A stretch of 33,779 nucleotides of DNA from Planctomycetaceae bacterium (lineage in GTDB: Bacteria; Planctomycetota; Phycisphaerae; Sedimentisphaerales; Anaerohalosphaeraceae), in contig JAJFTK010000039.1 in NCBI GenBank assembly GCA_021372945.1, forward strand, positions 1-33,779, written 5' to 3'. Made by a program: the position numbers and the translations under genes. Below the pieces are notes generated by a model. The model was not told the DNA's origin and did not search any database. It saw only the letters and a program-made list of their open reading frames with translations. Positions 7,422 through 16,230 of this stretch are shown here, one piece after another. The number at the start of each line of letters is the position of its first letter. Position 1 is the first letter of the stretch.

Positions 7422-9410
7422 TTAGAACGTGTAGCGGAATTGCATGTAGACCAGCCGCGGGACCTCCAGGAATTCGCCGCTGCCCCAATCGTACCCGGTT
7501 TCCGGATGCGAATGGTCGAGCGCGTTGAAGACGCCGACGGCGACTTCGGCTTTATCGTTCCAGAACCGCCGGGCAAGACGGACATCCAGCTTCCAGAAGG
7601 GCTTGCCGGGGATATATTCCAGCGAGGAGGTCGCCGTATCGGTCCAGTAGAGCTGGGTATTGAGGGTCGTGTGCGGGTCAAGTTCGAACCGGTTGGTCAC
7701 ACCGAAGCGGTGTTTGGGACTGAGTATGACGCCCGTTTCGCCGGTGCGCCAGTTCGTGACGCGGTTGCGGTCGGTCTGGTGCATATAGGTATGAAAGCCG
7801 CGCACCAGCCACCATTCGAACGGCTTCCAGTCCACCGACGTTTCCAAACCGTACGTGGTCAGGCTGTAGACGTTATCCCATTGGTCATACCAGTTCTCCT
7901 CCGTCCAGTCGGAGCCGGGCAGCCAGGGCTGATAGTATTCCACGAGCGCTCTGCGTTTGGCGAGCATGTCACTGTCTTTGTTGAGGTAGGCTTCGACATT
8001 GAGGAACAGGTTCTTGTCCAATTGGCCGCGGTAGCCCAGTTCATAAGAGACCATGTGTTCGTTACCGAGGCGGTCATTGCCTTCGCCCTGAATGGGCCAG
8101 CTGTTAGCACCTGGCGCGGGGGCTCGGAAATCCTGCCAGAGCGTCGGGCGGCGGAACGCACGCGATAGCGAACCTCGGAGAAAGTGGTCGGGCGTAAACT
8201 CCCACACGAGGGCGGTCTGGCCGGCCCAGTCGTAATGCGTGATCTCGTCGTAGTAGGCGCGATAGCCCAGCGTCCACCAAAGATTATCCCGCAGCGTAAT
8301 CTCATCTTCTATAAAAGCGCTGACGTGGTCGTTGGCGAAATCTTCGGGAACCGTGTTTTGCAGCGCATCGCGCGGGCTGCTGCGATAGACGTCGCGGGTG
8401 TAATCGGCGCCCCAGACGATGTTGTGACTATCCCAGAGTGCATTGTGCTGAAACTCGAAAATCTCTTCGCGCGACCGGGTATCGACATGATTGTACAGCC
8501 AGTTGTTGCTGCCCGTAAAATAGTTGTACACATCATTCCGTTCGATGTAGCTTTCGGTCCACCGGAACTGGACGGTATTCTCGTTATCAATGCGTTTTTC
8601 CCAGAGGAAATTCGTGTATTGCAGAGATTCCTTGTTGTTGACGGCGTTCTGGCCGCCGCCGGTGAAGGTGATTTGCGTGTCTTCGTCCAGTTTGAATTCG
8701 GCGCGGACGGTCCCCTGGCTGGCGCTGTAATAGTCGTCAAGCAGGTCGCCGCCGTTGCTGCCGAAGCCGTTATCGTGGAACAGGCCCGCCATGCCCCGGA
8801 ATGACCAGGGGCCCGATGTGCCGCCGTAACCGGCAAGCGCCTGGTAGAATTCGCGATTGCCGACGCTGCCGGAAACGACCAGGCCCTGGGTGTCGGCAGC
8901 CTTTTTGGTAATGATGTTGATGACGCCGTTGACGGCATTGACGCCCCATGCCACGCCCGCCGAGCCGCGAATGACCTCGATGCGGTCGATCTCTTCCAGG
9001 AACACCGGGTTGAGATAAAAGAGCGCCCCGCCCAGGTAGGGGTCATAGAGCGGCCGGCCGTCCAGCAGCATCTGCATGCGCTCATTGTTCCATTTCACAT
9101 AGCCCCGGGCGCCGACGGAACTGGCGAGCCCGCCGGTTTGAAAGACATCCATTCCCGGAACCAAACGCAGCAGCTCTTCGATGCGGACGGGCCCGGCCTG
9201 CCGGATGTCTTCGGCGGTGATTACGTACACCGCCCTGGAGGCCCGCGTCAGGGACTGCGGCCGCCGCGCCGAGGACGTGATCTCGACATTCATTAACTGC
9301 TCGAGGGACATATCAAACAGGCCGGGATCATCAGCTTGCGCAAAGACCGGGCAGCCCAGGCTTAGGGCAAGTGCCGCTGTGACCCATTTGGCGTATTGAG
9401 GAAAACTCAT
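7422..9410 (-). CDS. TonB-dependent outer-membrane receptor
   Basis: 662 residues. A signal peptide (about 1-26, ending PVFAQA) is followed by LFDMSLEQLMNVEITSSARR, a plug domain (SRAVYVITAEDIRQAG, RIEELLRLVPGMDV, IDRIEVIRGSAGVAWGVNAV, GVINIITKKA), then a long barrel rich in alternating aromatic strands that ends in the expected C-terminal Phe (VYMQFRYTF). Such receptors import iron chelates, cobalamin or glycans using TonB-ExbBD energy; nothing nearby identifies the ligand and no TonB genes are visible. The start ATG at 9410 follows AGGAGGC. It stands alone, divergent from the LysM lipoprotein gene. Confidence 0.85.
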   Translation of the reverse strand: MSFPQYAKWVTAALALSLGCPVFAQADDPGLFDMSLEQLMNVEITSSARRPQSLTRASRAVYVITAEDIRQAGPVRIEELLRLVPGMDVFQTGGLASSVGARGYVKWNNERMQMLLDGRPLYDPYLGGALFYLNPVFLEEIDRIEVIRGSAGVAWGVNAVNGVINIITKKAADTQGLVVSGSVGNREFYQALAGYGGTSGPWSFRGMAGLFHDNGFGSNGGDLLDDYYSASQGTVRAEFKLDEDTQITFTGGGQNAVNNKESLQYTNFLWEKRIDNENTVQFRWTESYIERNDVYNYFTGSNNWLYNHVDTRSREEIFEFQHNALWDSHNIVWGADYTRDVYRSSPRDALQNTVPEDFANDHVSAFIEDEITLRDNLWWTLGYRAYYDEITHYDWAGQTALVWEFTPDHFLRGSLSRAFRRPTLWQDFRAPAPGANSWPIQGEGNDRLGNEHMVSYELGYRGQLDKNLFLNVEAYLNKDSDMLAKRRALVEYYQPWLPGSDWTEENWYDQWDNVYSLTTYGLETSVDWKPFEWWLVRGFHTYMHQTDRNRVTNWRTGETGVILSPKHRFGVTNRFELDPHTTLNTQLYWTDTATSSLEYIPGKPFWKLDVRLARRFWNDKAEVAVGVFNALDHSHPETGYDWGSGEFLEVPRLVYMQFRYTF

Positions 9411-9504
9411 ACAGCCTCCTTTAATTGGGAGTCAAAATAGCTGTGGCTAAATCGACCGGATGCAATCCGAACTGAACCGCAAAAAACCCGTCCTAAAAAC
9501 TAAA

Positions 9505-9528
9505 CGACAAAACGCGGTCGTTTTATCG
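9505..9528. other. Imperfect hairpin in the divergent region between the TonB receptor and the LysM gene
   Basis: CGACAAAACG (9505-9514) and CGTTTTATCG (9519-9528) pair with one mismatch around a 4-base loop. It lies in the 315-bp gap 9411-9725, about 95 bases from the receptor start, and could be in the receptor mRNA leader. No known riboswitch pattern was recognised there. Confidence 0.35.
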
Positions 9529-9616
9529 GACGTTGGACCGTAAACAAGCCGCCGGACCGTCTTTCCCAATGCCCGCCGGAGCAAACCCGCCTATATCCTG
9601 CGATGAGATAAAAACC

Positions 9617-9645
9617 TTGAAAGTCGGCGATTGAGAGTTTAACAT
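9617..9645 (+). promoter_or_regulatory. Promoter candidate for the LysM lipoprotein gene
   Basis: TTGAAA (9617-9622), 17-base spacer, TAACAT (9640-9645). The leader to ATG 9726 would be about 75 bases. Confidence 0.45.
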
Positions 9646-9725
9646 AATGGCCGCTGTGAAGATTACCGCAGCATGACGGAACGTTTAGCGATTAACACTA
9701 TCCTGAGAATTGAAAGGGCTTGAAG

Positions 9726-10127
9726 ATGAAAAAGAGTCTTTTGGCGGCCATCGCGGCTTGTGTTATGGCATCACTCCTGTTAACGGGCTGCGACAACAAG
9801 CAAAAACGGGAATCGGCGACTCTGCAAGAGCAAAACCAGAAGCTCACGGAACGGGTGTCGGAACTTGAATACCTGTTGAGCCAGGCGCACGCGCAGGAGC
9901 AGAACCAGGTGGCAGTACAGCCGCAGGCCGTACCGCAAGCAGCGCCGCAAACGACCCCGCAAGCCGGAAGCGTTTATACGGTTGTGCAGGGCGATACGCT
10001 GTGGCGGATTGCCCAGCGGCAACTCGGCAGCGGCAGCCGCTACAAGGAAATTCTGGCGCTGAACCCGCAGATATCAGAAAACAGGCCTCTGCCCGTTGGC
10101 ACCAAGCTGAATCTGCCCGCCCGCTAA
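9726..10127 (+). CDS. LysM-domain lipoprotein
   Basis: 133 residues. MKKSLLAAIAACVMASLLLTGC is a lipoprotein signal with lipobox LLTG-Cys22. A short coiled coil follows (LQEQNQKLTERVSELEYLLS), then a Gln/Pro/Ala-rich spacer (VQPQAVPQAAPQTTPQ) and a single C-terminal LysM domain (YTVVQGDTLWRIAQRQLGSG ... ILALNPQISENRPLPVGTKL). It should be membrane-anchored and bind peptidoglycan, perhaps linking the envelope layers. ATG 9726 is preferred over the in-frame TTG at 9720; GAAAGGG lies at good distance. The 19 bases around the start are identical to those of the Tat nitroreductase gene. A strong terminator follows, so it is a one-gene unit. Confidence 0.85.
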   Translation: MKKSLLAAIAACVMASLLLTGCDNKQKRESATLQEQNQKLTERVSELEYLLSQAHAQEQNQVAVQPQAVPQAAPQTTPQAGSVYTVVQGDTLWRIAQRQLGSGSRYKEILALNPQISENRPLPVGTKLNLPAR

Positions 10128-10207
10128 CTTCAGCAGTCTGATTGTTGCCCAGAGTGTAGCGTGTTTAGGGAACGCGCATCTGCCCAGATGCGCACTGATG
10201 TTGATTC

Positions 10208-10236
10208 GGGCCGTTCAGAAGAGAACGGCCCTTTTT
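10208..10236 (+). terminator. Rho-independent terminator of the LysM gene
   Basis: GGGCCGTTC (10208-10216), loop AGAAGA, GAACGGCCC (10223-10231), then TTTTT. The 9-bp stem is perfect. The reverse strand lacks a T-run, so it acts on the plus strand only. Confidence 0.9.
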
Positions 10237-10273
10237 CATTCGTAGGGATACAACTTAGTGCCTGCAGACCCCT

Positions 10274-12454
10274 TTAGCCTTTGAAGAAGGGCTTTGGCTT
10301 TTTCTTTTTGAGCTTGCCGCCGAGTTTGCTTGTGGTGGGGACCTTGCCCTGTTCCTCTTCTTCCTGGCGCTGCTGAATGTGTTTGCGGATGACCTTCTGC
10401 TCGATGACGCCGGCGCCGATACTGGACATGATATACAGATTCACGCCGGAGGGGCCGTTATAGAGCATGACAGGAAACAGCAGCGGCATCATAATAAGCA
10501 TCATCTTTTGCTGCTGGGCCATCTGCGGGTTGGTCGCGGCCGCAGGCGCGGCAGGCATGAGCTTCTGCTGCAGGTACATGACGAACCCCATCAGGATCGG
10601 CAGCAGATTGAAATATTCCGGGATCAGCCAGCCGACCAGCGGCAGCTGCTGCATCGTCGCCGCATACGGGATGCGGAACAGGTGGTCCGGGATGGACAGG
10701 TCGGTGATCCAGAACGGCAGGAAGCCGGCGCCCCGCAGGTCAACGCTGGTATAGACGGCGGTCCAGAGCGCGATCCAGATCGGCATCTGCAGGAACATCG
10801 GAAGCATGCCCATCACGGGGGTCGCGCCGCCTTCCTTGTAGAGCTGCATGACCTGCTTGTTCATCTCGGCGCGGTTGTTGGCGTACTTCTTTTGGATCTC
10901 CTGCATCTTGGGGCCAAGCTTCTGCATTCGCATCATGGAGACCTGGCTCTTTTTGGTCACTGGGTGAAGGATGAGACGCACGACAAACACCAGGAACATA
11001 ATGACCACGCCGTAATTGCCCCAGGGACCCATGAGCGTAAAGAGCGTCTTCATCAGCCAGATGATGCCAAACGCCAGGGGAGCGATCATCCATGTCGGGC
11101 AGCAGCACGCCTGAAAATCGATCGTGTGAAAATAGCCAAGCGTCTTGAAAACGGGATTGGCTTCAAATATCTCGCGATCCTTGGGGCCCAGATAAGTGGC
11201 GATGGTCAGGTTCTGTCCTTGACCTTCCTGGCCGGCCGCCGCCAGTGTGATCGGATGATCCACATCGGTGTCCAGCGTAAACGAAACCTCGCCGACAGAG
11301 TCCTTGAGAGATTCGGACTCAAAGGAACCATAGTAATGAGCGGAGCCGAATTGAAGCGGCGTTTTTGAAGACTCATCATTGATGGGGCGGAGAATGGCCG
11401 CAAAGTATTTGTTGGTCATCGCAGCCCAGACAAAAGCGGCGGATTTTTCAGGTCGAAGCCGCAGTTTCTGTTCGGGTGCCTCTTTGGAACCGAACAAGCG
11501 TTTGAGCGATGCACCAAGCCCGACATCGGTGCGGCCAACCTGACGCTGGGCCGACTGGACGTCCCTGAAGAGCAGCAGGCGGCTGAATAGTTCGGCATTC
11601 TTGTAAGCGGCCATGACCTTGCGGTTATCCTGCCGCAGATCCTCGCGGCCGACGCCGGTCGGGCCCTGGAACTGCATCGCAAGTTTCAGCGGGGCGCCGG
11701 ATAGATTCTGCGCGGACAACTCGGTCAGCACCTCGTAGCTGCCGGGATTTATGCGATAGGTCTTGACGAGCTTGAGCGTGCCTTCGCCCCTGGAGGGGTC
11801 CTGCCCCGCTTCGAACAAGACCGCCTCAAAGCGAGCGAAGTTCAGGTGATCCGTGTCGGCCAGCTTCCAGTTGAGTTTATCGAGCGGAAACGATTTTGTC
11901 CCGAAGCCTTCGGCATCAGCGGGCGCGATCTTGAGGCTCGTATTGGCCAGCGAATACACCCTGGACTGCTCATCGAGCGGGGCAAGCAGGATCAGCGGCG
12001 AAACCGCCTTGCCGCCCTGGTCGGCGCTGAGCATCTCCGTCTGGTCGGTGACTCGAGCCTCAAATTCACTGAGGATTACGCGCTGAACAGCGGCGCCTCT
12101 GGCGGTCAGGACAACCTTGAACTTGTACTTATCGGGATCGGCCGTGCGTTTGACCTCCGGATAGAGCGCACCCAGCTCGACGGTTTGCTCCGGCGAGTTT
12201 TCAGCATTGAGAATGGGGAATTTTGGCGCTGGCTGAGACGCTTGAGCCTCTGACTTAGCGGCAGTGTCCGATTCAGTCGGCGACTGAGCTTGAGCGGCCG
12301 TTTCGGGCCCTGCAGGGGCGTTTTCGGAGGCCGCCAGGGGCGGCAGGACATTGGCCGCGTTGTGTTTATGCTGCGCAGAGACCTGGAAAACCAGCCATCC
12401 GCAAGTGACACAAAACATTACAAGACCAGCAGTTACTGCTGTTTTCATACTCAT
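10274..12454 (-). CDS. yidC: Membrane protein insertase YidC
   Basis: 726 residues, longer than the usual ~550. An N-terminal helix (VTAGLVMFCVTCGWLVFQV) is followed by a low-complexity Ala/Gln/Ser/Pro linker (about 35-75), a large periplasmic beta domain, and the conserved insertase core: IIWLMKTLFTLMGPWGNYGV, FLVFVVRLILHPVTKKSQ with the functional Arg in the groove, the cytoplasmic helical hairpin MMRMQKLGPKMQEIQKKYAN, FLQMPIWIALWTAVYTS and YFNLLPILMGFVMYLQQKLM. The C-terminus is basic and lysine-rich (KLKKKKPKPFF), which suits ribosome binding. It inserts and folds inner-membrane proteins with or without Sec. Start ATG 12454 has AAGGAAG eight bases upstream. It lies 54 bases after the phosphoesterase gene and is probably cotranscribed with it. 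Confidence 0.93.
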   Translation of the reverse strand: MSMKTAVTAGLVMFCVTCGWLVFQVSAQHKHNAANVLPPLAASENAPAGPETAAQAQSPTESDTAAKSEAQASQPAPKFPILNAENSPEQTVELGALYPEVKRTADPDKYKFKVVLTARGAAVQRVILSEFEARVTDQTEMLSADQGGKAVSPLILLAPLDEQSRVYSLANTSLKIAPADAEGFGTKSFPLDKLNWKLADTDHLNFARFEAVLFEAGQDPSRGEGTLKLVKTYRINPGSYEVLTELSAQNLSGAPLKLAMQFQGPTGVGREDLRQDNRKVMAAYKNAELFSRLLLFRDVQSAQRQVGRTDVGLGASLKRLFGSKEAPEQKLRLRPEKSAAFVWAAMTNKYFAAILRPINDESSKTPLQFGSAHYYGSFESESLKDSVGEVSFTLDTDVDHPITLAAAGQEGQGQNLTIATYLGPKDREIFEANPVFKTLGYFHTIDFQACCCPTWMIAPLAFGIIWLMKTLFTLMGPWGNYGVVIMFLVFVVRLILHPVTKKSQVSMMRMQKLGPKMQEIQKKYANNRAEMNKQVMQLYKEGGATPVMGMLPMFLQMPIWIALWTAVYTSVDLRGAGFLPFWITDLSIPDHLFRIPYAATMQQLPLVGWLIPEYFNLLPILMGFVMYLQQKLMPAAPAAATNPQMAQQQKMMLIMMPLLFPVMLYNGPSGVNLYIMSSIGAGVIEQKVIRKHIQQRQEEEEQGKVPTTSKLGGKLKKKKPKPFFKG

Positions 12455-12508
12455 TCTAAAGACTTCCTTATCTTCGCGTTCTCTCTTTCAATCCGGGATT
12501 AAAGCATC

Positions 12509-13285
12509 CTACCGGCCATCGGCGAGGCGGTCACCTTCGAAATTATCGAGTTCCGGTATAGCATAAATCTTTGCAGCAGCGGCCTTAAAGTCGTATGGCA
12601 GACGCACGAAATTGATGGCATTGCCTTCGACGAAAACGTAACTGGCACGATTGTCGCGGTCGCGAGGCTGGCCGACAGAACCGACATTGATGATGGCCTT
12701 TTCTCCTTCGACAATAGGATAAAGGCCGCCAAGTTCGTCAGGGGTGTAGAAATCCGGGTCTTCCAAAAACACACCGGGCAGATGGGTATGGCCGACAAAG
12801 CAGATGTGCTTGACGCGCTCGAACAGACCGTTCATTTTACCGGTGGTCGTATAAACATCGTCGGGAAAGACGTACTCATTGATCGGCCTTCTCGGGGAGG
12901 CATGGACAAAATCCAGGTAGGCCTTGACGTCCCCCATTTTCGTTTCGAGGGTCCAGCGCATCTTCTGGCCTCCGAGATACTTCCAGCGTTTATCACTGGT
13001 TTTGCGATCGGGCTCGTCTTCAAGGGCTCTACGGGTCCAATAGGTGGCCGATTCGGCCCCAATATTGAAATTGGTCGGCTCATACATGGCCGCATAGTCG
13101 TGGTTGCCCATAACGCAATTCTGGGTTTTTTCGATGACCAGGTCCAGGCATTCCTTGGGGTTGGCGGCGTAGCCGACGACATCGCCCAGGCAGTAAATGG
13201 TTTTAATGCCGCGCTGTTCGATGTCAGCGAGCACCGTTGTCAGGGCTTCAAGATTCGAATGAATATCACTGATTATGGCAAACAT
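12509..13285 (-). CDS. Calcineurin-like metallophosphoesterase
   Basis: 258 residues with the full set of phosphoesterase motifs in order: DIHSN (residues 7-11), GDVVGY, GNHD, GHTH and GSVGQPRDRD. These bind two metal ions and place it with the YfcE/MJ0936-like bacterial proteins that hydrolyse phosphodiesters or phosphomonoesters. It has no signal or membrane helix, so it is cytoplasmic. The true substrate is unknown. The neighbour yidC begins 54 bases downstream on the same strand, which suggests joint transcription but not joint function. Confidence 0.85.
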   Translation of the reverse strand: MFAIISDIHSNLEALTTVLADIEQRGIKTIYCLGDVVGYAANPKECLDLVIEKTQNCVMGNHDYAAMYEPTNFNIGAESATYWTRRALEDEPDRKTSDKRWKYLGGQKMRWTLETKMGDVKAYLDFVHASPRRPINEYVFPDDVYTTTGKMNGLFERVKHICFVGHTHLPGVFLEDPDFYTPDELGGLYPIVEGEKAIINVGSVGQPRDRDNRASYVFVEGNAINFVRLPYDFKAAAAKIYAIPELDNFEGDRLADGR

Positions 13286-13430
13286 AAACTCAACCTGCTA
13301 AGGAAGTTACGTTCCTATACGCTGTAGGACTGCTTTTTATATCATAAAATGGCCGCGGTATCCATGCAAAATCCGGCGACCTGACGAAAACACTCGAAAA
13401 ACTGGCCTCCTTCCCTGCCGGCAGTTCTTC

Positions 13431-14138
13431 TTAGAGGGGCTTGTTCATTCGTTCCATCGCAGACTGTAAAGAAGACATCCCCGCCGGAGTAATATTGTGT
13501 TTGTGGCGGTACTTGGCGACTGCTCCGGCGGCCAGCGGCCCTGCCGAAGCCGGGCAAATCAACTCGAGCCCTTCGCCGCCGAGCCAACTGCCCCTGAGCA
13601 TGGTGAAGGAGAGCATGAAGAATGACAAGCGCGAGACGTCTCCCTGTTCCATATCATCGATACTGAACGGAAGCACGCCGCGGACGGATTCGAATGCCGC
13701 AGGTCCATAGAGCCCCAGCATCGCGGTTCCGTCGGTGATGTTCGCGGCCGCGGCTGAACCATTCAATTCGCCTCGGAGCCTATCGAATACGGCCGCCTGG
13801 GCAGAAGGCGGCGTCAGAACCAGGAATTCGCCATTGAGCCGGGCGATGCGGCACAAGATACCACCTGCTTGGGTGGCCATGCGGCCCCACGTCCATCGAT
13901 CCTCAAAGAAACCGCCCTTTCGTTCCTCAAAACATCTTTCGAGGGTCTCTTTGCAAGCTGAACCCTTCAGACTGATACGTCCAAAGCTGGACAGGTCAAT
14001 GACCGCGCAGTGATTGGCCAACGCATCGGTTTCGGCCTTTTTGTTACCAAAATCGTTCGGCAGCAGCCAACCGTCATATTCTTTGAAATTCGCACCGAGC
14101 TGCCGGTGCACCCCATCGAAAGGGCTTGTTCTTGGCAT
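13431..14138 (-). CDS. Short GcvT/YgfZ-like folate-binding protein
   Basis: 235 residues: PFDGVHRQLGANFKEYDGWL, CAVIDLSSFGRISLKGS, LNGEFLVLTPPSAQAAVFDR and TAMLGLYGPAAFESVRGVLP are typical of the first two-thirds of the glycine cleavage T-protein (aminomethyltransferase) family. The C-terminal barrel of GcvT is missing or very short, so it more likely resembles YgfZ/IbaG-type tetrahydrofolate-dependent Fe-S maintenance proteins or a lineage-specific variant. I chose ATG 14138 with AAAGGGA upstream; the frame is open to 14270 but that extension is not GcvT-like. No other glycine cleavage genes are nearby. A palindrome CTGCCGGCAG lies just after the stop. Confidence 0.65.
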   Translation of the reverse strand: MPRTSPFDGVHRQLGANFKEYDGWLLPNDFGNKKAETDALANHCAVIDLSSFGRISLKGSACKETLERCFEERKGGFFEDRWTWGRMATQAGGILCRIARLNGEFLVLTPPSAQAAVFDRLRGELNGSAAAANITDGTAMLGLYGPAAFESVRGVLPFSIDDMEQGDVSRLSFFMLSFTMLRGSWLGGEGLELICPASAGPLAAGAVAKYRHKHNITPAGMSSLQSAMERMNKPL

Positions 14139-14284
14139 TTTATTCCCTTTATTCCGCAATGCAGTTTCTATCGCAATGAAGAGGTGCCATACTAGCACAA
14201 AAAGGGGGCCGCGCCAAATAATTCGCGCCGGCGACAAGGCGGAAACCGGCCTTAACTGTCCGGAGGGCATTTGAAGTTTTTCGT

Positions 14285-14464
14285 TCAGATCTCGTTTTGG
14301 TTCAATTTCTTGGCCTCGACGACATCGCTAACGCCGTCCTGGTTTGTCGCAGCGGTTCCGTTCGGAAGGGTCTTGCCGGCTCGTTTGTGCATACTGAAAA
14401 GCAAAAGCGAAACGAGAATAACGGCTATAACCAAAGCAACCCAAAACGCTTGCTTAGTTTGCAT
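14285..14464 (-). CDS. Small single-helix membrane protein, function unknown
   Basis: 59 residues starting MQTKQAFWVALVIAVILVSL, one clear transmembrane helix (about 6-24), then a basic HKRAGK and a polar tail rich in Asp/Asn. ATG 14464 has AGAGG six bases upstream; an ATG at 14482 would add six residues. The reading frames on the plus strand here look like shadows. No family is recognised. It lies between the GcvT-like gene (same strand) and lptB (divergent). Confidence 0.5.
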   Translation of the reverse strand: MQTKQAFWVALVIAVILVSLLLFSMHKRAGKTLPNGTAATNQDGVSDVVEAKKLNQNEI

Positions 14465-14621
14465 ATCCAGCCTCTGAACCATTTTCTTGCGTCCGGTTCA
14501 GAATACCTTTGAAACAATCCATCCGCGGATAGGGGAATTCCTATTTTTCTATGGACATTGTTGCTCCGGGATCGCAGGGGAATAACCGGATAAAACTGAA
14601 AGAGAATGGTAAAAAGTCTTT

Positions 14622-14649
14622 TTGATTTACGTTGCGCTAATGGTATAAT
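14622..14649 (+). promoter_or_regulatory. Strong promoter of lptB
   Basis: TTGATT (14622-14627), 16-base spacer, perfect TATAAT (14644-14649), about 40 bases before the TTG start. Confidence 0.7.
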
Positions 14650-14694
14650 CCGGCGGTGTTGAGGTATGATTTGTTAATTTAAAGGGAGTTCATC

Positions 14695-15453
14695 TTGGTC
14701 GATCTGACGCTTCTTGAGACAAAGGGGCTCATCAAAAAATACGCCGGAAGAACCGTTGTCAATAGTGTCAATATCTCTATAGGACAGCGGACGATCGTCG
14801 GTCTGCTGGGGCGAAACGGAGCCGGCAAGACGACAACGTTCCGCATGTGCATCGGGATGATCGTGCCGGACGGCGGCAGCGTGTTTTTTGAAGGGCACGA
14901 TATTACGAGGCTGCCGATGTACAAGCGGGCGCGGCTCGGCATGGGCTACCTGTCGCAGGAGCCCAGCGTTTTTCAGCGGCTGACGGTAAGGGAAAATCTG
15001 CTGGCGATCCTTGAGACGATGGCGATCAGCGGGGCCGAACGCAAGCGGCGAGCGAATGACCTCGTCGAACGGTTCAACCTCGCCGAGGTAGTCAATAACC
15101 AGGCAAGGTTTCTATCCGGCGGCGAACGGCGCAAGCTCGAGATCGCTCGCGCGATGGTGACCAATCCTTCGTTGATCCTGCTGGATGAGCCGTTCAGCGG
15201 GGTCGATCCGATCGCGGTGGAAGAACTGCAGGCGGAGATACGGCGGCTGGTCGCCTCGGGCGTGAGCATCCTGATCACGGACCACAATGTCGAGCGGACC
15301 CTGGAGGTGTCGGATAAGGCTTATATCATCGACCACGGCAAGGTGATCGCTGAAGGCCACCCACGCGAAATCATTCAAAACGAGCTGGTCCGAAAGAGCT
15401 ACCTGGGTTCAACCTTCCGCGGCGACGAATTTGACGAGCCTGCTGGAACATAA
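14695..15453 (+). CDS. lptB: LPS export ABC transporter ATPase LptB
   Basis: 252 residues with Walker A LLGRNGAGKTTTF, Q-loop YLSQEPSVFQRLTVRENLLA, signature LSGGERRKLEIARA, Walker B LILLDEPFSGVDP and switch ITDHNVERTL. The sequence around FQRLTVRENL and SGGERRK is the LptB pattern rather than the amino-acid LivF/LivG pattern. LptB powers extraction of lipopolysaccharide from the inner membrane with LptFG. The start is TTG 14695, set by AAAGGGAG six bases upstream; no ATG fits. LptFG, LptC and LptA are not in the window. Confidence 0.85.
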   Translation: MVDLTLLETKGLIKKYAGRTVVNSVNISIGQRTIVGLLGRNGAGKTTTFRMCIGMIVPDGGSVFFEGHDITRLPMYKRARLGMGYLSQEPSVFQRLTVRENLLAILETMAISGAERKRRANDLVERFNLAEVVNNQARFLSGGERRKLEIARAMVTNPSLILLDEPFSGVDPIAVEELQAEIRRLVASGVSILITDHNVERTLEVSDKAYIIDHGKVIAEGHPREIIQNELVRKSYLGSTFRGDEFDEPAGT

Positions 15454-15550
15454 TTTTGGTCTGATCAAGGCATTCGTAACCGGTCTTATCTTCAAGTTTG
15501 ACCCGCAGAGCAATTCCTTGTTCTCACCCTATTTTAGCTTTAATCTTCAG

Positions 15551-15579
15551 TTGACAATTTCAACTGGTTCGGCTAGTTT
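15551..15579 (+). promoter_or_regulatory. Promoter candidate upstream of def
   Basis: Perfect TTGACA (15551-15556), 17-base spacer, weak TAGTTT (15574-15579). It would serve the def-fmt-rsmB genes. The -10 match is poor. Confidence 0.4.
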
Positions 15580-15617
15580 AAGGTCAGAGTTTAGATTAGC
15601 CGGAGGTCATCATTGGA

Positions 15618-16145
15618 ATGACTGATTATTCGAAATGTACCATAACGCGGTATCCGACGCCGGTGCTGATGAAAGCGGCCGAGCCCATCAAAGAGGTCAA
15701 CGACGACATCCGCGTGCTGGCGGAGCGGATGATCGAGATCATGGTTGAGACGCAGGGCGTGGGGCTGGCCGGGCCGCAGGCGGGCGTGAATCTGCGGATT
15801 TTCGTGGCCTCGCCGGAGGGGACCCGCCAAGGCGCCAAGGTCTATATCAACCCCAGCATTCGAGTCGAAGGCCCGATTGTCACGCATGAGGAGGGCTGCC
15901 TGTCGCTGCCGGGGATCTGGGGCAAGATCAAACGCTATTACAAATGCACGGTTACGGCGACGGATCTTGACGGTAAAGAGTTTACGGAAGTTGGCGAAGG
16001 CCTGCCGGCGAGGATCTTTCAGCACGAGTTCGATCACCTGGAGGGACGCATGATCAAGGATCGCCTGAGCATGGCAGGAAAACTGCGATCGCGAGGCCGG
16101 CTGCAGGAATTGGAGGACGAGTACAAGGATAACGCAACCTCGTAA
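15618..16145 (+). CDS. def: Peptide deformylase
   Basis: 175 residues with all three deformylase motifs: GVGLAGPQ, EEGCLSLPG and QHEFDHLEG. The Cys and two His bind the metal and the Glu is catalytic. It removes the formyl group from nascent proteins. The start ATG 15618 follows CCGGAGG by about ten bases. Length is normal. It precedes fmt by 85 bases, so formylation of initiator tRNA and deformylation are encoded side by side. Confidence 0.95.
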   Translation: MTDYSKCTITRYPTPVLMKAAEPIKEVNDDIRVLAERMIEIMVETQGVGLAGPQAGVNLRIFVASPEGTRQGAKVYINPSIRVEGPIVTHEEGCLSLPGIWGKIKRYYKCTVTATDLDGKEFTEVGEGLPARIFQHEFDHLEGRMIKDRLSMAGKLRSRGRLQELEDEYKDNATS

Positions 16146-16230
16146 GAGTTCACACTTCAGTGTGCCCCCACTGACCGGGCTGCAAAAACAAGCTGAAGCT
16201 TGAGCTCTTACATAGCAGATAGATCATACA

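Noticed and set aside
9411..9620. Possible cobalamin or c-di-GMP riboswitch before the TonB receptor
   Set aside because: The conserved cores of these riboswitches were not found on either strand; only a simple imperfect hairpin is present.
10379..11368. 329-codon plus-strand frame opposite yidC
   Set aside because: His/Arg-rich shadow of yidC with no family pattern.
14271..14512. Plus-strand short frames overlapping the one-helix protein
   Set aside because: They lack ribosome sites and any protein-like pattern; the minus frame has both a ribosome site and a clear membrane helix.
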